Below the pieces are notes generated by a model. That model did not search any database, was not told the origin of the DNA, and saw only the letters and a program-made list of their open reading frames with translations. Source: Podospora comata (taxonomy: Eukaryota > Ascomycota > Sordariomycetes > Sordariales > Podosporaceae). From it: DNA of 64,000 bases. The stretch lies in assembly GCA_017354895.1 (NCBI GenBank), contig CP071493.1:1488001-1552000 (forward strand). The letters run 5' to 3'. Of this stretch, positions 59,038 through 64,000 are shown in pieces. Position 1 is the first letter of the stretch; every line of letters starts with the position of its first letter. A program made the translations under genes and the position numbers.

Positions 59038-60939
59038 TCAATCAAGACCCAACCAACCCAAGCCCCCATCCACATTCACCCACCTCCCCCCCTTGACACT
59101 CCCCTCCCCCATCATCACCCCCAACAACCTACACCCCAAACTACTAACCGTGCAAACCACCACATCGCTCGCCTCGGCCAGCACCGCCAAATCCATCATG
59201 TAAGCCCTCCCAACCAAGCTCCTAAGCCGGAGCGACTCAGCCCCCACCCCCTTTTCCTCCTTCTTGTCATTATTCGCCGTCGGCACCCCCAAATTCCAAA
59301 ACATGCCGGCATAAAACCCACCCTCCCACCCAAAAGCCTCATCCACAAACTTGTGCATCACGTTCCGATCCAGCTCCTCTTCCTTCCCCCCCTTGGGGAG
59401 CAGCTCATGCTTGGAAGCGAGCTTGATCCTATCCTGCGCTCTCACCACCCTCTTCCCGTTGAGGTTGTCCTTCACTTCCTCAGAGTCATACACAAGCGGG
59501 TCGTCAGACGCGAGGATCATGAACGAGTGTTCACGCGCAAGCCGGTTTTCTTCTGCCGTGTCGTGGAAGATGCTGCCGGACGAGTTGAACTTGGAGGCGA
59601 TGATCTCCTGCGCAAAGTCGGTGTAGACGTTCACAGGAAGGTACGAGCGCCTGTATTGGGGTTCAAACGGGTGGCGGTCGCCGCGGCGGATGTGAAGGCC
59701 GATGGAAAGACCAGATTGTGTGCCCTTGGTTTTGGGCACGAGACGCTTGGCGAGGAGCTTGCGGGTGCGAGTATCGACGTGGCGGGCGTCTCCGGCGTTG
59801 AGGTGAAAGAGGGCTCTGAACCCGGAGCGAGCGAGCGCGAATTGCTTCTTGAGGAGGGAGGAATCGAGTGGTTCGAGGGGTGGGGAAGGGCTGGAGAAGA
59901 TTCCCTCTGCTGAAGGAGGGAGGAGGTTGGCAAAGACTTTGTGGGCGTTGGCAGCTGAGACGACCAGGTGACGTGCCTGAGGTGGGCAGGGGAGTCGTTC
60001 ATGGTCAGGAGGTGGGGAGCAGTCTTGCGTGGGCGGCGCTTCAAAGATGTCGGAGTACTCTCCGTATGCCCATCTCGTGTCGTCGATGAAGAAACCACGG
60101 CCTTCTTTTTCGGCGAGACCATATGCGATCCAGAGCATCATGAGCGTTTTTCCCAGGCCAGCCTCGCCCGACTCGAGAACAAAAGTGAGGCTCTTCTTGC
60201 AGACAGGCTTCCCCGTGTTTGTTCCTCCCGCTCCCCTCTTTGGCAAATAACCAGCTTTCTCAGCTTCTTGAACATCAATGAAGTCGTGATCGGGTGCCTC
60301 CGCCCCGAAGCTGAGTGAGACCTGCGGCAACCCGGACCCCTGAGATCGCAATTCCACCGCCCTGGCCGCTACCTGCTCACACCTCCCACACATGTCTGCG
60401 TAACCCTTCTGGGACAGTGGAAACGGTGTCCCTGGTGGTATCGATACTGTCCATTTCGCCTTACCTCGATGGTCGGTGATGACGATAGGCGTAGCGAAAT
60501 CTGGCGCCCCCTTCTGCGATACCATCTCAACTCCATCGCTTCGTTTTGGCGGTGCTACTATCGGCTTCTCGGGGACTGACAGTCGTGTGTTATCAGCCGG
60601 TATCGGTATTTCCGGTCCAAAGAGGTAGGTAAGAACCTCGAGTGAGATCCAAAAGACAGCAAGAATGCTCAAAATCCGGATCGTATATCGTATGAGTCGT
60701 ATTGGGCGTACGCCTAGGATCAGTTTCCTCTGGGGGGGCTTTTTCGGTGGGGAGAGTGACGGAAGGCCTGGAGATGGTGGTGGTGAGAATACCAAGTGGT
60801 TGAAGCTGAAGCGAGAGGATGTGGATGATAGAGGGCCCTTTTCGGCGACATTGTACGAGGCTGCTCGTCGAAGGTTGATACGGGGCGGCAAGATGGCTTT
60901 GGCATGCGCCGTTCTACTGAGGTCAAGTGTTGGCGGCAT
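59038..60939 (-). CDS. FUT8-like fungal glycosyltransferase, type II membrane
   Basis: A single exon of 633 aa. A basic, disordered N-terminus (~1-80) leads to one membrane segment (~83-107, IRILSILAVFWISLEVLTYL), giving a type II Golgi-like topology. The lumenal part has FGAEAPDHDFIDVQ, FFIDDTRWAYGEYSDIF (~275-290) and the basic loop GLHIRRGDRHPFEPQYR (~416-432). That H-x-R-R-G-D signature is the GDP-fucose-binding motif of alpha-1,6-fucosyltransferases (FUT8/NodZ, GT23) and relatives, and ILASDDPLVYDS and MMDLAVLAEASDVVVCTVSS match later strands of that fold. Most fungi do not core-fucosylate, so the real donor and acceptor are unknown. A Walker-A-like GEAGLGKT occurs at ~258-266, probably fortuitous. 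The start is the first ATG, at 60939. Confidence 0.82.
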   Translation of the reverse strand: MPPTLDLSRTAHAKAILPPRINLRRAASYNVAEKGPLSSTSSRFSFNHLVFSPPPSPGLPSLSPPKKPPQRKLILGVRPIRLIRYTIRILSILAVFWISLEVLTYLFGPEIPIPADNTRLSVPEKPIVAPPKRSDGVEMVSQKGAPDFATPIVITDHRGKAKWTVSIPPGTPFPLSQKGYADMCGRCEQVAARAVELRSQGSGLPQVSLSFGAEAPDHDFIDVQEAEKAGYLPKRGAGGTNTGKPVCKKSLTFVLESGEAGLGKTLMMLWIAYGLAEKEGRGFFIDDTRWAYGEYSDIFEAPPTQDCSPPPDHERLPCPPQARHLVVSAANAHKVFANLLPPSAEGIFSSPSPPLEPLDSSLLKKQFALARSGFRALFHLNAGDARHVDTRTRKLLAKRLVPKTKGTQSGLSIGLHIRRGDRHPFEPQYRRSYLPVNVYTDFAQEIIASKFNSSGSIFHDTAEENRLAREHSFMILASDDPLVYDSEEVKDNLNGKRVVRAQDRIKLASKHELLPKGGKEEELDRNVMHKFVDEAFGWEGGFYAGMFWNLGVPTANNDKKEEKGVGAESLRLRSLVGRAYMMDLAVLAEASDVVVCTVSSLGCRLLGVMMGEGSVKGGRWVNVDGGLGWLGLD

Positions 60940-63789
60940 GTTGAAGAACAGAAACAGAAACCAGGAAAGGAAAGTCTAGTGTTCGAAATCAAGAACTGGA
61001 TAAGGCGACCGCAGGAAAAGTATACCGTTTGGAATACAATGAGCCGCCGCCCTGAAGCCCAGCGTTTGGAGCGGCGTTCTGTTCGTCTCTGTCGACACCG
61101 GCGTGCTGCTCTCCGTGTCCGGCAGAGGAGAGTTGAAGGATTTCTGGTGGGGGTACCCGACCGGTGAGAATCGTCGAAGTCATAAGGGAGTTGCGATCTT
61201 GATGTTGGGATCTTTGTCTTATCAGGGAGAGCTCAACTCCCAAGCCCTGATCCCGAAAAGACAAGTGACGTTTATGCCACCGGGATATCGTATCTTTCGT
61301 GGGCACGGAACAGGACCCCTTCAGAACACAGTCGTACAAGAGGGAGCGAGGCGCTTGCGGTCTTGTTACAAGGCGACAACGACGACGTGGTGGACGGAAT
61401 GGGCCGTTGGAGGCCGATATGGGGGCAGGACAGAGTGAAAGATGCAAGATGTTGATCGAATAGAATGGCGAGGGCGGCCAGCCGGATTTTCAGGTCCAAC
61501 AAAGAAGATCAGCGGCAGTGCCGGTGTCCCCCCCCTTCTCGAGGTAGGGCGGAGAAGAAGAGGTCTTGCTTGAAGTGGACGGGCCGCTTGAACAGCCGAA
61601 GTGACCACCTGCCGAAAGATCGCCACCAGTACGAACTAGGTAGGTGTTGGAAGTATCATCTAGAGGATTGACAAACGGTGTTCGACAGAAAATGAGAATG
61701 GCCAAATATCCCTCTCCGAAATGAGGGTGTGGGTTCGGTTCAACGAGCACTGGAGGGGTACCAGGCCAGGTTGTGCTACCTTTACCTGGGTATCAGTCTC
61801 ACTTTTGGAGTCTTCCTCTCAAGAGAGTGCGCAAATCAGACCGAGGCTGACGAAAGAGGCGCTGTTGGTATATCGGAAAATCAGTATGCGATGCGAACTG
61901 CGTCGACTTTCTATTCGCAGCTCGGAGGGGGTGTGGCCGAGAGCAGAAGCTGGTACAACCGCCGTTGGCTTCGAGAATAGAATAGCAAAGTTCAACTGGA
62001 CACCCAGCGTCACAGTCGACAATTTAATTCATATACTGACGTACATGGTGAAGAATGGGAGAAGGGGAAAAAGATCGCCTCGAGGATGGACCCCGATGAC
62101 TTGTTCTGTGTCGATCACTGCAACTGTTGTTGTTCAGGGGGCCAACGGAGAATGCCAGGTGAGGTTATGGCCCACCATGAGATCACAGGCCAAAGAAGAA
62201 CAGCAAACACAGCAGATCTTTCGCTTGGTTTTGGTCTCAAACCCATGCGCCCCAAGGAACCGATACCCCGGAAAGCTCAAAACTAAATCTTATCGATATC
62301 CAACGGGGGCTTGTTTGAAGCGGGAAGCGAGATCCATCTACAAGACACCAAACAGCATGAATGATGTGATTCTCTCTTCCTGGTTTCATCCCCAGGTTCT
62401 AGAAAGGTCTTGACCCGGAATCTGGAGTTCATCATGCCCCCCCTGGCCTTTCGACGGCCTCACCAGATGGCCGGCACGATAGGCAATTCAGCAGACAAAA
62501 AGTTCTAGGGATTTCCCCCTCCCCCTCCGTTTGGGCTGGAAAAAAAGGGCAAGTTGTCGGCGGAGGCGGGGCAGGCGGCGATCACCATTTGTGGCAGTTG
62601 AGCCCCTGTCGCTTCTGAAACGCACTAGCTTCGGGAAAATCATCCAATCAGTTGCCTGGTTCCCGCCCTTCCCGGCACACCGGTGCCTTCCCGCTTGGCA
62701 TGGGGAACCACCACCAACGGCAGGTGGGGGAGTTTGTGTGACCTCCAGCAACGAGAAGGTAAGCGGACTTCTGACCCTGTAGGCATCTCCAGAGGCATAT
62801 CAGTGCTAGGGCTCGGTCTCTGAGGTAGATACTCTGAAATTGAACCAATATATTGAGCCTCTACATCATGATACTCATATAACCATATTCAGCCTCGTGT
62901 TGGATCACTGTGAAGAATTGGATATGCAGCCCCTCTCTCGGTTTTTGTTTTGTTTATACCACATTCTTATCAGGTCTCAAACATGATACAAAAAATGAAA
63001 ACTACCTCTCATTCATGCTATCACATTATATACGCCTCGCCCATTCACACATAGGCCTCCAAAATCAACACATGCTCGCCCCCAGACTTCAACAAAAACT
63101 CTCTCAAGTCATCATCATGCCCCGTCTTGAAGCCCACGTACGCGTGAAAAAAAAAAACACATCAAATGTTTAGAATAATCTCTTTTGGCATTTCAAAAAA
63201 TCGCTTTCCATTCTTTCTTGCTCCCATCCCACCTCTCCTAACCCCCCCCCCCTTTTTTTGCGCGTGCGTCGTCTCAAGATGCCATAGCCTCAATGATGAA
63301 AAAAATGATGAACAAATGCTCTCCCCTGCTCCTCGACAACATACAACCAGGCAGGCCAAAATTGGATACAAAAAAAAGCCCCATCACCAACCAACCCTTC
63401 CCTCCTCCAATCTCCAACAAGAAAGTTTGCCAAACTAGTTGGATCCCCCATACAAAACTCTCCCCTTTCCCACCACCCCCTTCACTCCTAGCTAATGTAC
63501 AAAATTAACAACAAGACGCTGGCTTGCTAAATGACGATGAGAAAAGTAAACTTGATCCCCTCCACCCCAATTTCCCGCTCTCCACCATAACAGAGAAACG
63601 GTGGGCTATTTTGAAAAGACCAAAAAGCAAAAATACCAATAACAACAAGTCGGGTATAAGACAGAAAATAAAAAAATAAAAAAGTACCCCGTATTCCTTA
63701 CCCCCACCTTCTTCCATGTGAAACCCAACCGAGGAAAAAAAAAAACACTTATACATGTTCCGTCATGCTATACAGGCCACGGCCCCTTC
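60940..63789. other. 2.85 kb intergenic region, no gene recognised
   Basis: Upstream of the glycosyltransferase gene on the left, and 3' flank of the edge gene on the right, where A/T-rich sequence with A/C runs (63150-63780) looks like a long 3' UTR. A 230-codon frame with an ATG start (61721-62413 plus) has no family resemblance and was not called. Confidence 0.5.
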
Positions 63790-64000
63790 TTACACCTCCA
63801 TCGCAACTGCTTTGCTCGGCTCCTGGCTTAACGAGGTCCTCTGCTTGGACAACAACTGTAACTGAATCGGTGGCTGGGATCCAGATGGCCCCGCGCCCAG
63901 TGGTGGAGGAGGTTGTGGCATCGATGGTGGAAGCGATGGGCTCTGCGTGAGAATCTGCGGCGAAGGTAATGGCATCGTCGGCGGTGGCGAAGGGACCAAC
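63790..64000 (-). CDS. 3' end of a proline-rich protein, partial
   Basis: An open minus-strand frame enters from the right edge with no start and ends at TAA (63790-63792). The visible 69 residues are Pro-, Ser- and Gln-rich (PPSMPQPPPPLGAGPSGSQP; then IQLQLLSKQRTSLSQEPSKA) and end in VAMEV. The composition fits a disordered C-terminal tail of a regulatory or scaffold protein. The rest of the gene lies outside the window, so no function can be given. A chance open frame is the alternative; an A/T-rich putative 3' UTR follows. Confidence 0.5.
   Translation of the reverse strand, partial: LVPSPPPTMPLPSPQILTQSPSLPPSMPQPPPPLGAGPSGSQPPIQLQLLSKQRTSLSQEPSKAVAMEV

Noticed and set aside
61721-62413. 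230-codon plus-strand frame with ATG start upstream of the glycosyltransferase gene
   Set aside because: No recognisable domain, no splice or promoter support, and frames of this size occur several times by chance in the window.

Overview
The window looks like nuclear DNA of a filamentous ascomycete, most likely a Sordariomycete close to the Sordariales. This rests on short GT...AG introns of about 57-150 nt, some with CTAAC-type branch sites (for example CTAAC just before the acceptor in the gene at 1464-3583), GC-rich coding sequence, low gene density, and the gene set: an AbaA/TEA-domain factor, fungal CYP51, an Fcy-type permease, Sfp1, Mrd1 and a fungal ELL protein. I see no virus-derived element, no intact transposon, no CRISPR array, no tRNA or rRNA gene, and no AT-rich repeat-decay zone.

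Layout, left to right: a Ser/Pro/Gln-rich nuclear-type protein of unknown function (-, 1464-3583); an EFM2/Rrg1-like lysine methyltransferase (-, 5029-6181); a 10.6 kb stretch with no gene I can support (6182-16764), holding simple repeats and a small cluster of hairpins; an ELL-type elongation factor (+, 16765-19241); LC8 dynein light chain in seven tiny exons (-, 21039-21859), divergent from the pre-rRNA processing factor Mrd1 (+, 22768-25514); an AbaA-like TEA-domain regulator (+, 26308-29613); a secreted protein whose predicted mature form starts with histidine (-, 30142-31929); a cyclophilin H-like peptidyl-prolyl isomerase (-, 33745-34599); an NCS1/Fcy purine-cytosine permease (-, 35134-36847); Dus3 tRNA-dihydrouridine synthase (-, 38785-41012), divergent from a six-repeat kelch protein (+, 42536-44272); Rcf2-like HIG1 respiratory supercomplex factor (-, 45174-45962); a 5.3 kb gene-free stretch; Sfp1-like zinc-finger regulator (+, 51258-53542); CYP51 sterol 14-alpha-demethylase (-, 55851-57565); a FUT8-like fungal glycosyltransferase (-, 59038-60939); and the 3' end of a proline-rich gene running off the right edge (-, 63790-64000).

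The genes are mostly housekeeping or regulatory and do not form a biosynthetic cluster. Loose themes are ribosome production (Mrd1, Sfp1), RNA modification and splicing (Dus3, cyclophilin H-like protein), transcription (ELL, AbaA, Sfp1) and membrane or energy metabolism (CYP51, Fcy, Rcf2). Exons were joined by hand from splice consensus and reading frame. In every spliced gene the phases close exactly, but no transcript evidence was available. The points most worth following up are the secreted His1 protein, the 10.6 kb gene-free block, the in-frame intron of the Rcf2 gene, and the tryptophan-to-phenylalanine change in the cyclophilin drug-binding site.
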